From Sorghum bicolor (lineage: Eukaryota > Streptophyta > Magnoliopsida > Poales > Poaceae): a DNA stretch of 64,000 bases. Positions 11,661 through 22,722 of the stretch are shown here, piece by piece. The notes beneath the pieces are model-generated. The model was not told the origin of the DNA and ran no database searches. It worked only from the letters and a program-made list of their open reading frames with translations. Numbering within the stretch: position 1 is the stretch's first letter; each line of letters starts with the position of its first letter. The stretch is from NCBI RefSeq assembly GCF_000003195.3, contig NC_012879.2, positions 42,575,934 through 42,639,933 of the forward strand, given 5' to 3'. The position numbers were made by a program, and so were the translations under genes.

Positions 11661-12957
11661 GACGGACGGGCCCTTAGGTCCGTCCGAGCACCCCCTGCAT
11701 CTGGACGTCCGGACGCTAGGAGCTCCGTGTATGTTTCTCCACTAATCATAACTATTGTGTCCAATATTTGGTTTCATCTTTTAATTATTTCAATTATGAA
11801 CCAAAAGTCTCTCTCTCTATATATATATAGTATTATTGTCTCTTGCTTTTACTTCGTTACTCAATTGTAGCAGAGAGTTTGCAATAGGTGAATATTTATT
11901 ATATTCTAGATCCACCAATATTGTAAAGATAGTACCCATCTAGCTCCAACCTGCCATTACGGGATTAGGTGCTCGCCTAGGCACGCAGGCCTCACCCCCA
12001 GCACCGTGAAGTGGCTGCGGAGATGACGGCATTGTAAGATATGGGCTGCAAAAACTACGAGTACGTTTCCGGTTTCTGGGACTGAGACGGAATCACGGAA
12101 ACAACGGGTTTGTGAGGGACTCGTAGTCATCACGCGGCCCATCGACGACGCTGCATTGTGTACAGCCCACGCGGGCCGTCCTGGGCAATCCGTAATACAT
12201 GGTCTGGTTCGCGGCCTGGAGCTGCAGGCGCAGGGTAGGGTGTATCTGCGACTACGAGGACAAATGGCATTTCGGCTGGTTTTTTTAAGGCATTTCGGCT
12301 GCATATGGCTAGTCCATGGATTATTACAGTATTATTTTAATACTAGATAGTACTATTATCAAACATGTTATGGCGCAATACAACAAACAATTTGTTGGAC
12401 AAATGTTCTTGACAATTTTTTGGATAGCTATTTTTATTATATTTAATTATAGTTGACCAAACCATAAATTCTAATAGATTCCAAAGCACATAATAAATGC
12501 TAGTGCAATAAAAAATAATTATGTATAGAAAATTAGCAAATATGTGTGCACTCCAACAAGGCCATGACATCAAATTCAAGCTATAAAGTTACGAGTGGGA
12601 CAAACTTTAAGCGAGAAAGATGAGAGTGAGGGATGATATAGACCGAGAGACGGAACATGACGAGTGTTGGATGGACAAGGGAGAGCGTAGTGTGAGATGG
12701 AAAAAAGAAAATTTTGCTTTAGTATTATATAAGCATATAGATATAAGTATAGACTAGTAAATTTGTCCGTACGCTCCAATGGGACTTATTACATCTTGAT
12801 TTCAGATTCTGTATGATCTGAAGATATAAGTTGTTCTAACTCATATGAACACGAGTTATAAATTAGAGTGATATACAGAATATAAAAAACACAAAGATAT
12901 TTTATAAATAAAAAAAGTGGGTTGGGAAAAACTCTTCGCTCTTTAATATTAGGGCCC
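11661..12957. other. Intergenic DNA without recognised feature
   Basis: Mixed then AT-rich sequence. There is a short TA/TC run near 11808-11830 and a moderately GC-rich part at 11960-12290 without a credible ORF. I recognise nothing further. Confidence 0.6.
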
Positions 12958-13258
12958 TCTTTGGTAGGGCTTTGGCCTCTCCAAAAATGGTGAAGCTATA
13001 AAAATTCATAATTCTATGGCTTTGGCTACATAATTTTTCCCGTGGTTTTGGTTTCATAAGCCATTTTCATATGCGAGTGTTTGTTAGGGCTTTCTAAAGA
13101 CGGCACAGATGAAACCTATATAAGAGATAGAGACAAATATACAACTATAGAGATAGAGATAGAGATAGAGATAGAGATAGAGATAGAGTTAAAGATAGAG
13201 ATAAATTACATTTCTAGCGAAGACACAAATGAAGCCTATGTAAAAGCCCTACCATAGA
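12958..13258. mobile_element. Candidate MITE
   Basis: The left end TCTTTGGTAGGGCTTT near 12964 is matched inverted near 13240-13256 (AAAGCCCTACCATAGA) with one mismatch. Between them are a GATAGA microsatellite and AT-rich sequence. The exact ends and target duplication are not clear, so the class is left open (hAT- or PIF-like). Confidence 0.4.
13149..13188 (+). repeat. (GATAGA)n microsatellite
   Basis: About six to seven perfect copies of a GATAGA hexamer. A looser version continues at 13260-13325. Confidence 0.9.
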
Positions 13259-13896
13259 TAACTTTGGTAGAGATAGAGACAGATATAAAGTAAAGATAGA
13301 GATATATAGAGAGAGATAGAGATAAATCACATTTCAAGTTTGTACTATAACAAACTAGGATTCAACCTATTTTTTGTTAGTAGAGGTTGATATGGGCTAT
13401 GGGTCACACTAGCATATAATCCTAGGTATGGCCCAAAAAAACATTACATCCCTCAGAAATTTATGGCCTAATGCCTAAAAGAAACTTATGGCCTAATCTA
13501 TACCTATCTATAAAGAGCCAAAATTTTAGTCTGCCAATAGATTTCTGTCTGCCACTATGTCCGAGCCATGTTCGTTCTGCTGGCTATTTTCTGTCCGCTC
13601 CGCTCCGAAAACAACCGGACTTCCTCCGTTCTAAATCTGCAATCTGCAAGTAAGGCAAGGAACCAAACCAAGATTGAATCAAAATCACCAAATCCATCCA
13701 ATTCCAAATCCAAACCAGTCAGACTAACTCTAGACAAACAACAACTTATTTCTGCCGACCTCCACAACAACCACCAGGAAATCAATAGAAATCAATTTCT
13801 TGGCTATCCAAATACGAATCGTTCCAAGACAAAATTTGAGAAAGATAGAATCCACAAAATCATGTATCGTGGGCTTGGGGCTTGGGAGCTCACTAG

Positions 13897-14067
13897 CTTG
13901 GCCTCGGCGGTGGCGTCGAGGCTGAGGGCGAGGGGCAAAGGGTGGTCCCCGCCAGCACCAGCGCCCTCGTGTCCCCTAGCGGCGGCAGAGGCCACGGAGG
14001 GGAAGGTGAAGAAGTGCTCAAGGAAGTCGTCCTCGGAGTCCCCGGGCGGCGGCGGCTACCTCGCCAT
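13897..14067 (-). pseudogene. Gene fragment resembling the N-terminus of a grass bHLH protein
   Basis: Read on the minus strand from an ATG at 14067 the frame gives MAR, a TAG stop (14056-14058), then PPPPGDSEDDFLEHFF and a stretch with alanine-rich sequence and PLALSLD. From memory, LRL/UNE12-type bHLH proteins of grasses start with a similar proline-rich segment followed by DDFLE and an acidic/aromatic motif. No bHLH domain is present, and the frame becomes unlike protein after 13897. It looks like a captured or duplicated first-exon fragment. The family assignment is tentative. Confidence 0.35.
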
Positions 14068-14295
14068 GGCCGGCGACGTGGGGGTGGGGACAGGGCCCAC
14101 GCGTCAGGGCCCGAAGCTTCGAGCGGCTCGCGACAAGCGACAGCAGCGGCCGTTCGCCATCGCGATCTCAGAGGTGATTGGATCAGGGTCGGGATCAAGA
14201 TGAGTGGTAATGGAGGCGTGGGGCCCAGAGATCTCTCCCTCCTGTCGCTGCTTGCTCCTGCCGTCTAGCAGGTGGATGGATTTTGTCTCTGTTTA

Positions 14296-14434
14296 GGCTT
14301 TGTTTGGATGTTGTCGGATTCACATCAATCCACATGTGTTGAGATGGATTGGAGTAAAACTTGAACTAAATTCCACCCCAATCCACACCAACACATATGG
14401 ATTAAAGTGAATACGACAACATCCAAACAAGGCC
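14296..14434. mobile_element. Tourist-type MITE, 139 bp
   Basis: The ends GGCTTTGTTTGGATGTTGTC and its near-perfect inverted copy (GACAACATCCAAACAAGGCC) make an almost full-length palindrome. The element is flanked by TTA on both sides (14293-14295 and 14435-14437), the 3-bp target duplication of PIF/Harbinger-type Tourist MITEs. Confidence 0.9.
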
Positions 14435-14766
14435 TTATTTGGCCGGTCAGGCTCGGGGTGAGAGAAAAATCTCTGTCTGCCCTGTCCTCCTGTCGCGAGG
14501 AATCCTCTACTTCAATGTTGTTGGAGGAGGAAAAAGAAAATAGAAGTTTTTCTAGGTTTTCAATGCAAAATCTCTTAATAATATACATAATGTTGAAAAT
14601 AAGAAAAGTACAGAGATTTAGGTGCAAAATGTTTGTTTTATTAATTTACTTTTCTTTTATTCTTTAAATCGGCTAAAAATTGATAAATGCGTAGTAATTC
14701 GTAGAAAAATCTAAAAATTACAAAATAAATTTTGTTCAGCTCCATATATGTAGATCCATATAGTAA

Positions 14767-15008
14767 GGCCTTGTTTAGTTCCAAAATTTTTTTGGATTTC
14801 GGTACTGTAGCATTTTCATTATTATTTGACAAATATTATCTAATCATAGACTAACTAGGCTCAAAAGATTTATCTCGTGATTTACAGGCAAACTGTGCAA
14901 TTAGTTTTTATTTTTGTCTATATTTAATACTACATGCATGTGCCGCAAGATTTGATGTGACAGGAATCTTGAAAAGTTTTTGGTTTTTGGGGTGAACTAA
15001 ACAAGGCC
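14767..15008. mobile_element. Tourist-type MITE, 242 bp
   Basis: Starts GGCCTTGTTTAGTTCC and ends with the inverted form GTGAACTAAACAAGGCC, flanked by TAA at 14764-14766 and 15009-15011. This sequence style is very common in sorghum, maize and sugarcane. Confidence 0.92.
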
Positions 15009-15601
15009 TAAACAAAAAATATTACAAAATTTAGTATATTTTTTTGCTGCTGATGCTTGCCCATGCTTTTTAGTGTAAAACTGAAATGTGATGCTTGATC
15101 TTGCTCTAATTATTATGAAAATTTTATGGTAGCCTATTTAATATGATGCTTGATTTGTGGTAAGAGTTTTAGCATAATTTCAGCACATTTCACTTATATA
15201 CTAATTTACCTAGATTTGTGCTTGCTAAATAGTTTACAATCAATTTAAGTATGTAAAAAAGATGCTTCCACTACCTTTGCACGATGTGTTGTTATGTGAA
15301 CATTTTATAAGCCAATGTGTTCATAATCTACACACATTTAACTGATATATCATATTTCATAGGAATCCTAATCTAAATAAAAAAAATAAAGCTAGCAACA
15401 AACTTCTCATATTTTAATATAATATTAAGGTATATTAAGAAGTAATATTAGAGTAAGATATGGTTTGCGTAATTTTTATTTTTATTATTAAATAAATATG
15501 TCTCCAAGCTATATATTATTGTAAATATTAAATATCTAATACCATAGATGTCACGGTCATCAATAAAAAAATTATGGATTTTAAATTTTATAAAAAAGAT
15601 A
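15009..15601. other. AT-rich intergenic DNA
   Basis: No gene, repeat or RNA recognised. It forms the left flank of the MULE. Confidence 0.6.
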
Positions 15602-15870
15602 GAAAAAAGTCTAGATAACCCCCTGAGCTTAAATGCCTGGAATACTTAATCCCACCACCTACAAAACCGGTTTTCCTGGTCCTTTATACTTTCAAAACGG
15701 TTTATTTCACCCCCTAGGCGGTATTGGAGGCTGGTTTTGGCCGACGTGGCGCACAGCGTGGCAGTCGTGGCCACCGTGGCCTCTGGCCGTGTGTTTGGGC
15801 TGAAATACTCTCTCCCCGGCCTGATTCCCCTCCTTTCCCGTCTCTCTCTCTCTCTCTCACTCTAAGCGCC
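15602..15870 (+). repeat. Probable left terminal inverted repeat of the MULE
   Basis: Begins near AGTCTAGATAACCCCCTGAG and includes the TTCACCCCCTAGGCGG block that I associate with long MULE terminal repeats in grasses. It ends in a CT run (15841-15861) just upstream of the GRF gene, so it probably holds its promoter. The partner repeat is outside the window. Confidence 0.5.
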
Positions 15871-15969
15871 GCCGCCGCCGCACTGGCTAGTTAGGGTTGC
15901 CGGCGATTTCGGTTGAGAGCGTTGGATGAGCACACCTGGTGCTGCAGCACTGTTTCTGAGGGTGGTGCC

Positions 15970-16670
15970 ATGGCCGAATCAAGCAAGCGCTTGTCACGCT
16001 GGTCAGGTTCAACCGATGTAGGTGGCGCCGCCCCTGTCGAGGTGAGTGGATCGCCGGTGCCCTACCGCATCGGTCCCCTAGAATACCAACCCCTAGTGTT
16101 CTGCAAGTGCAAGTGCAAGATGAAGGCTGCAAGGTGGATTTCATGGAGTCTGGACAATCTCGGCTGTAGATACTATAGATGCATCGATAAGAATGTGAGG
16201 CACCCTGTTTCGTGGTTACTTTTGTTTTGTTCTTCAATTTAGGTAACTTGACTATGAGTTTGTGGTTGCAGCTTGAGGAGGACTATGGATTCTTTGAATG
16301 GCTAGATCCACCCACATCAAAGTGGATAAAAGATCTCCTGCTGGATCTGAAGGACACTGTTTTTAGGTTGAAGAGGGAAATGGGAGAAGCAGTTGTCGAT
16401 GAAGCCAGGGAACGACATTTTGAAGAGGTGGAGCTGATTAACCAATGCCTGCAAAGGCAGCTGCTGAACATGGATGCTCAGTTGGAAGCCAAGGACAAGG
16501 AGCTAGTGAAGAAAGAGGAAGAGCTAGAAGCAATGCAGAAGCAGTTAGATGCATTGGAAGTGAAGATGAAGGGGATGAAGAGTAATGTTAGTAGTAGCTG
16601 TTGTGTAATCATGTTTGTGTTTGTGTTGGGCTTGTTGGTCGCCATTGTGATGAATGGTAGCTCAAAGTAG
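15970..16670 (+). CDS. GRF-type zinc-finger protein carried by the MULE (two exons, 207 aa)
   Basis: Exons 15970-16194 and 16272-16670 are joined across a GTGAGG...TTGCAG intron; the frame is kept. The first exon ends in a GRF finger ([15 protein letters not shown]...GCRYYRC) that continues in exon 2 as [11 protein letters not shown] fingers bind nucleic acid. The last zinc ligand, normally Cys before GFF, is Tyr here. Residues about 110-180 form a strong coiled coil ([19 protein letters not shown]) and the C-terminus is hydrophobic ([15 protein letters not shown]), as in a tail-anchored protein. The gene is convergent with the MULE transposase. Start chosen at the ATG that gives the long open frame; an earlier in-frame start is not excluded. 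Confidence 0.7.
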
Positions 16671-17089
16671 ACCATGTAATTGGGTAGAGTAGTGCTGGTT
16701 ATTTTGGGAGCAAGATGACTCTGTTGTGGTTGTGAATGTTGATTTTTATGTCAATTGTTACTGTTGGTTTGAACTATCTGTGTTTGTTTAGTGCTAGTTC
16801 ACTGATGGATGGAACTGTCAATATTGCAATAACCAGAGCACAAAACATTGTGACCAAAAGAAGATGAGCTAAGCATTGTGCAATAACCAGTTCATCCAAA
16901 TTCTATGACATACTAAGCCACATGATGTTGCAGTTCACAACACAACATAGTCTCACTTGTTATATTACAGACAAAGTCATCCAAATTTTACCCAAAAGAA
17001 GATCACATGACAGCATGGTCTCACTTGTTATATTACACACAAAAGTCATCCAAATTGTGCCCAAAAGAAGATGAGATCACCCCATGGTC
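16671..17089. other. Intergenic DNA between convergent MULE genes, with a short duplication
   Basis: Presumed 3' ends of both MULE genes. The phrase TCTCACTTGTTATATTACA occurs near 16949 and 17016 within a roughly 67-bp tandem unit (also TCATCCAAATT and CCCAAAAGAAGAT). Confidence 0.6.
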
Positions 17090-18307
17090 TCACTTCTTTC
17101 CAAACAAGAGCCAACCAAGTCGACCCTCCCTTGGTGCTTGGCTGCTTCCTTCACCTGCTTCCCTTGCTCTAGCACTTGGTGTCCTTGATCTAGTACTTGG
17201 TGGCCTTGTAGATGATGGATTTGCACTGGTTTGGCTTGGTGTAGGTTGAGAAGAACCCCTTGGAGCTTGGCTGACACTTGGTTGTCTTGGAGTAGGCTGA
17301 GAAGCACTTGGTGGAGCTTGGCTACCTCTAGTTGGCTTGGGATGCTTTGACTAGCACTAGGAGTGTCACTTATGACCATAGCCTACACAATTTGGGTAAA
17401 GTTGAGTAAATGATATGAATTATTAAGTAAATATTTGTTACAGAATGTAAAAGTAGTAGTGCTCACTCTCTTTGTTGAGTAAATATTTGTCTCTGCCAAC
17501 TTTCTCTTCTTAGTCTTGTCTCTTTTGATGTAAGCATTCTTCTTGGAGCCAGCCTCTCTGTTTTTGGGACACTTCCTTGAGTTGTGTCCAGTCTTGCCAC
17601 AACAACTGCATCTCATCTTAATTCCAACCCTGCTCAGCTTTGTTCCTTTTGGTTCCTCTCCTTGCTCCCTCCTCCTTTGTATTTTTGGCCTGCCAGGCAT
17701 CTTGACATATGCAGGTGCCAGTGGCCTAGGCATATCAGAAATTGGCCAATTGGCTGCACCCTCCACTGGCTGCAGGACATGTTGATATGTCTTCATGTAT
17801 GCTGCCTTAGTGAAACATGGAGCAATGTAGTCATCCAACTGCTGTGAAGATTTGTAAATTGCAGCAATAGCATGACAACATGGAAGCCCTGCAAGCTGCC
17901 AGTACCTACAAGTGCACTCTCCTTTCTGCAAGTTCACTATGTATCTCCTGTCTTCTCTTTCTTGCACTTCAAACCCATCTTCTCCATTCCAAAGGACAAT
18001 GCACCTACCAGACAGTTGTATGTTCATCTTGAGCTTCTTGAAAATATTTGGACAGATATGTCCACTCCATTTTTCAGCTCTTGCGCTTTTTCTTGAATCC
18101 TTACCATGAGCTTCTTTATAATGGCTTCACACATTGAGATCACAGGATAGAACCTAGCTTCCATGATATTGTGGTTGAAAGCTTCATAGATGTTGTTATC
18201 AACTGAATCACAATTGCTGCCTAGCCTAAAGTAAGCCCTGCTCCAGTGTTCTGGTAAGGTGCTTATCATGTCTTGGGCACCTTCTAGAGTTTCTTGAGCT
18301 AAGTAAG
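17090..18307 (-). pseudogene. MULE transposase, C-terminal part
   Basis: This continues the protein of 44983-45499 after removal of element D. It shows the probable third catalytic residue in NNIYEAFN, a SWIM zinc finger (CTCRYWQLAGLPCCHA), a conserved proline-rich segment and a CCHC knuckle (CSCCGKTGHNSRKCP). A Ser/Pro/Gln-rich tail follows in a last exon that ends at TGA 17090-17092. A one-base shift near 18085 in an A run, another change near 17345, and the D insertion break it. MULE transposases act in the nucleus to cut and join element ends. Confidence 0.8.
18303..18307. other. Target-site duplication of element D, left copy
   Basis: GTAAG directly before the LTR start TGTTGACACC; repeated exactly at 44978-44982. 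Confidence 0.95.
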
Positions 18308-19035
18308 TGTTGACACCGTTTTTGGACACGTATCTTATGACACGTACCTGGAGTTAGTGAAATGAAGATCGGCAGATGGAGTAATGGTGACTAGTCTACA
18401 GGGAAATTGCTGATGAAGGTGGTTGCCGATAGGGAGACAACCGAATATGACTAAGTCCAGAAGTGATGACATATTCGTGCCGATGACCAGTGCCGGTGTT
18501 TGCCGATGGCTGAAACAGGTAGTCTGCTGATGACTCTGGAGAAAAGCGTGGAGGTTGCCGATTGATTCGTGGTAGTGTCCCGATCGGTTACAGGGGATAG
18601 TTTAATGTTTTCCTTAGTTATTAGAATTCGTTTTGTATACGGGTTCCGTTTAATTTGGAATTCGAGTCCTAGTCGTGTCTGGTTATAGCTCTTTGGACAG
18701 GGTATAAATGTAGACCCTAGGGTCATGTAATGAGACATCTATCAATCAATCAAACACAAGTTTTTACTCATATTCCAGCATCTACTTTTCGACGACTTCG
18801 TGATATTTTTCTCTTTTACTACGAGTTCTTAGGAATTCGTCGAGTTAAACTCGGCGTGTTCTCAAGTTCCGCGTGAACACCTCTTGGCCATGACATCCGA
18901 GCGCATCGCTGTTGTTGGGACCAAAGTGTTCGAGTTACCACCTTTGTCAATTGTAAGGTCAAATCGGTTGGCACGCCTTAACGTTTGAATCGGGTATTAG
19001 CCCTTTGTGTTTACAGATCAGCTTTTGCACCAACA
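18308..19035 (+). repeat. 5' LTR of element D (728 bp)
   Basis: TGTTGACACC...GCACCAACA, the same length as the 3' LTR and about 4% different by eye count. It contains several GCCGAT words upstream of a TATA box, with some of the motifs mutated relative to the 3' copy. Confidence 0.95.
18702..18709 (+). promoter_or_regulatory. TATA box in 5' LTR of D
   Basis: GTATAAAT in the middle of the LTR, conserved in the 3' LTR (44644-44651) and, inverted, in the LTR of E (55359-55366). Confidence 0.6.
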
Positions 19036-19042
19036 CATCTTT

Positions 19043-19060
19043 TGGCACGCCCAGTGGGAC
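19043..19060 (+). other. Primer binding site of element D
   Basis: TGGCACGCCCAGTGGGAC begins seven bases after the LTR. The leading TGG and position are those of a tRNA-complementary primer site; I cannot name the tRNA with confidence. Confidence 0.55.
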
Positions 19061-19081
19061 AATTTCAAGATCAAGATCAAT

Positions 19082-19667
19082 ATGTCAAACACTGATTTCA
19101 ACTTGGAAAATGTCATCCCAGTAACGGAGGCCAATCTCAGAGATGAGAAGAAAGCTATTGCAAAAGCCATGGAGGACTACAAGCAGCAATGCTTGAAATC
19201 CTTCAGTATCAACAGGAGCGGCGAGGTGATCCAAAAGGAAGCATTGCCGGCACCTCGGCAGATTACTTTTGAAGCCAATCCTGGTAAACTTCAAGACATG
19301 GTTGATAGTGCTATTAACCATGCCTTAATCAATCAAGCTGGTGTACTATCCAACACGGTTTCAATGCGGTAGCTAGAACTTTCAAGGAAGGGCAATTGCC
19401 ACCAAATTACGTGGGTCCTGCCTATCATCAGCTAGGGTCATCATTGGTTACAGCTCCATCGGCTACTACAGCCGTTGCGGGTACAGAAGCTACTTCTCCT
19501 CCAAGCACATTAGGGATCACTAATGCGCAATCTACACCGATGACGACCAATCCATCAACATCAGACGGGCAAATCAAGCTTGCCACAGATCTATTGGCAT
19601 CGACAATGTCGGGATCTGTTCCTCCCAACTGGTGGGGTTATGGTATGCCCCCAGAGATGATGGTGAA
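19082..19667 (+). pseudogene. Gag of element D, N-terminal part
   Basis: The frame from ATG 19082 gives MSNTDFNLENVIP and continues for about 97 codons. A one-base shift near 19370 then moves it to the frame giving VARTFKEGQLPPNYVGP. The protein breaks off at the border of element C. I infer it as gag from its place directly behind the primer site. About 1 kb of gag that would be expected before the protease is absent on the far side of C. Confidence 0.65.
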
Positions 19668-21177
19668 TGTTGACACTAGCTAACACCACTTAGATACTAG
19701 GTTGTCATCCCTAGCATGGCGCCAGAGTGTACAAAGGTATTTATAAATGTAAAGGCTCTCTAGAAAATAATCTATTCTATCCGCAAGCGCACAGATAAAA
19801 CACCTCATTGTAGCATTTCACTAGGATAAGTATTCCAGGTATCGTTATTTATAATTTTGCTCAAGGGATGAAATTAAAGTAAGGGGCAAAATCTATCAAG
19901 GCATAGACTAGAGATAAACTTGCAAGAACATGATTACTAATGAGAAACTCGTCACACAGTCACTTACTTTAGCAGGGGGTAAACCATAAAGATAATGATA
20001 ATGAAGTATAAGTTCATGGGATAAATAACACAGCGATTAGAAAATAGACTACTCCTCATATATGTAGGTGATGTCGGATTAGCTAGAGAATGGATTCTAA
20101 GTTATCTACTAACTACTAAGTCATAATCTACTCTAGTTATCTACAAGATCATATATAGCATAAAAGACTCTTCATTCATGTATAAGGAACATTGATAAAG
20201 TAAACCAGAGCATCGCATGACTTACTCCACAATACCGGTTCTGCCTGTCCTATCAACGGAGGGTGGACTATATAAGAATCAACGAAGCTGTCACTATCGC
20301 GAACTACCACACGACCCGGCCAATAGGATACATTTGCAGATAAATAACATCTAAGCACCACGCTCACATGTGATCTATCACCTAACTCCCTCGCGTCAAG
20401 AGCTAAGCGCTTTGCAAACTTATACATAAACTCATTATCAATTAGAACTATATCAAATATAGAACTAGAGCAAACTAGGAACATAATAATTAGAGACATA
20501 ATGCAATAAGAACAAAGAATTAGAGAAAGATATGAATAATACCAATCTTTATTACCGAAGATCCGAATCCAGAGCGTAGTGCTCTACTTCTCTAATTGCT
20601 ATCTAATCAAACCTCTAAACTTGAAGGATTAGGGAGTAGCTAATTCTAATTCTCTGTGGGAGAGAAGCTCTAAACCCTAACTTTGATGGCTAGCTCTGCA
20701 TAATGATTTCTTCTCTTCTCCTCTCTCCTCCAGGGGGGGAGGCCTTGGTTATATAGTCTTTTCAAGTGAATGTGGGCCGTCAGATCAAACCGACATTGAA
20801 TGTGTGGTTTAGATTGATCCTTTAGGTCGGTGGAGCGTAGTCCCGAAGTAGACTCCCGATTGGACTCCTACCCTGGGCGGGCGCCCAAAGGGGGTGGGCG
20901 GCCGCCCTGCCCCCGAGCCCGATCGTGCTCTCGTTCATTCCCGTGGCTTCTGGACTCCTCTAGATTGAGGAAAATTGCGCGGCACGTAATTATCTCGTTG
21001 TAAACATGACATGTGGGCCTTCTCTCCATATTCTCTGATAACTCCCTGCAGAAATAGATAAACACCAAAGCTCGTGGAATTCTGTCAGATAAAACCCTAA
21101 TTCTAGATGTTTGTTTCATATTGATCCTTTTTCATGTTTATTTGATTATTAATTTTAGTACTTAAGGACCGTCAACA
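19668..21177 (-). repeat. 3' LTR of element C (about 1.5 kb)
   Basis: On the plus strand it starts TGTTGAC and ends GTCAACA, a 7-bp perfect inverted terminus. It abuts the polypurine tract at 21178. The block CTAGCATGGCGCCAGAG lies near the inner end. Only this one LTR of C is present. Confidence 0.75.
20749..20756 (-). promoter_or_regulatory. TATA box in LTR of C
   Basis: CTATATAA on the minus strand, followed downstream by a purine-rich stretch. Motif evidence only. Confidence 0.45.
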
Positions 21178-21195
21178 AACTCCCCCAAGCTTACC
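21178..21195 (-). other. Polypurine tract of element C
   Basis: Minus strand GGGTAAGCTTGGGGGAGTT ends exactly at the LTR start TGTTGACGG. AAGCTTGGGGGAGTT is typical at this position in Athila-like grass elements. Confidence 0.8.
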
Positions 21196-22722
21196 CTTTG
21201 CTCGTCCCTGAGCAAATAGCTAAACTTAGACGAATCAGAAGTTGATTTGATGTTTTCTTTCGTGACAGGCACACATGCTTTTACATAAAAATTCTTTCCA
21301 GATTAGAGTGAAGTGTTATGGAGTTTAGTACCTGCACTTAAATCTTAAGTAATCGAAAGACACAATAATTAAGTCAAGCACTATTTCTCCTGTCTATACT
21401 TCACCTTTGTTCCAGAGTTTTTCATAAGTTTTCAAAATAAAACTCAGAGTTCCCAGCAATGATTCTCTCAAGTCTCTTTGTATGTGGTATTTGTGGATCC
21501 TTATCAAAATTTCACCTACCTATAGCTAATGAAATATTTAAGTGGAGCTCATAGGAGTGGAAAATAGCTCATACATATGTTGTCTAATCGAGCTATGGAT
21601 CCAAAGGAACTCAGCATATAATTAAATCAAGATGTGCATGTGTGATGGAGTAAATGATAGTGATGGTGAAAATGTATAAGTGATAATAAAACTTACTTCT
21701 CATTGCTCCTCATATTGCTATCTCTCCTCCTCTTTGATCTTTGCTTTGGGAGAACATGGGCTATCTTTTTCTTTCTTTTCTTTTTTTTGTCAGGTGGGTA
21801 GTAGACACCCCTAATTCTACTGTCGCACACTTGTCTATTTTTTCCGCTCAAGTGGGCATCTTTGTACCCCTAATTCTACTTCGGACACTTGTCCATTTTT
21901 ACCTCTCGTCTCACTCTTTTTCTTTTATCGAGGTTCCGGGCACTTGCCCCTTTTTATTTCCTCACATATTTTTGCATAAGTCATGCCTCTTCTGCATTGA
22001 ATCTTTTTAGAGAGAGAGAATAACAATATTCGGGACAGTGAGTGATAATATTTTTAGCAATTTTAATGATTGGTGATGGATGGTGTAGTGGATGTGTGCA
22101 AGTGAATATCTTAATTTAACCACATGAAAAGCTCCTAAGGGTCTACACAGCTCGATCAAACTCAATGTAAATATAGTAAAAGGTGTTATAGCAAGTATGG
22201 CTGTGGTAGGTAGTTTGTTATGCTAGGAACCCATCATGTGATTTGTAAATTTTCAAAATAAATCTCCAGAACTTAGTGTAGTAGGAACAAGATAAACAAC
22301 AACTCAGACTTTATATCATGCCTTTCTCTTACCTAGACTTTAGTTTTATGCTTCCCAAAGATAGTAATTTTAGTTTTAGTAATTCCTCGAAGAACTCTAA
22401 ATAAAAGCTAGGTACTTAAAAGTAAGCAAACAGAGCAACTGTTCATTATTTCCATTATGCATCTTTTTGGTCTTTTTGTTTTTTCTAGAGATTAACACTT
22501 AACAGATAAAATTAAAGCACACTTATCTACACACTCTTTTTATTTTGTTTTCATGTTTATAAAGTGCAGTAAATTAAAGCAAGAAAATATTTATTTGGTT
22601 TTCTAAGTTTTTTCTCTATAAGATAAAATACTAAAATAGAAAAGAATAAATAAGAAGAGCAAATAAAAACTTACTTGATAAATTGGGGAGGAACTCCCCC
22701 AAGCTGGATGTTGACGTCGGTC
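21196..22722 (-). other. Internal non-coding region of element C
   Basis: Where pol would be expected there is AT-rich DNA with no RT, protease or integrase motif on either strand. The words CACTTGTCC/GGACAAGTG recur around 21825-21945. A second CTTGGGGGAGTTCC stands at 22687-22700, just behind the ORF end. Confidence 0.6.

Larger units (their letters stand above)
15602..18307 (-). mobile_element. MULE (Mutator-like element), left part
   Basis: Contains the left terminal region, a GRF zinc-finger gene reading inward and the 3' half of a MULE transposase gene reading toward it. The element continues after the D insertion at 44978-45499 and, after the CACTA, beyond the window. Two convergent genes, each starting near a terminal repeat, is the layout of maize MuDR (mudrA/mudrB). 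The right terminal repeat is out of view, so the exact left border rests on sequence style. Confidence 0.75.

Noticed and set aside
11354..11870. ORFs of 70-113 aa next to the LTR of A
   Set aside because: They come from a GC-rich tandem duplication; the two copies do not keep one frame.
13568..14203. Plus-strand ORF of 211 aa
   Set aside because: It runs opposite to the more protein-like minus-strand fragment, begins in AT-rich DNA and has no recognisable domain.
16940..17085. Possible CRISPR-like direct repeats
   Set aside because: Two copies of a tandem unit only, in a plant element; no array.
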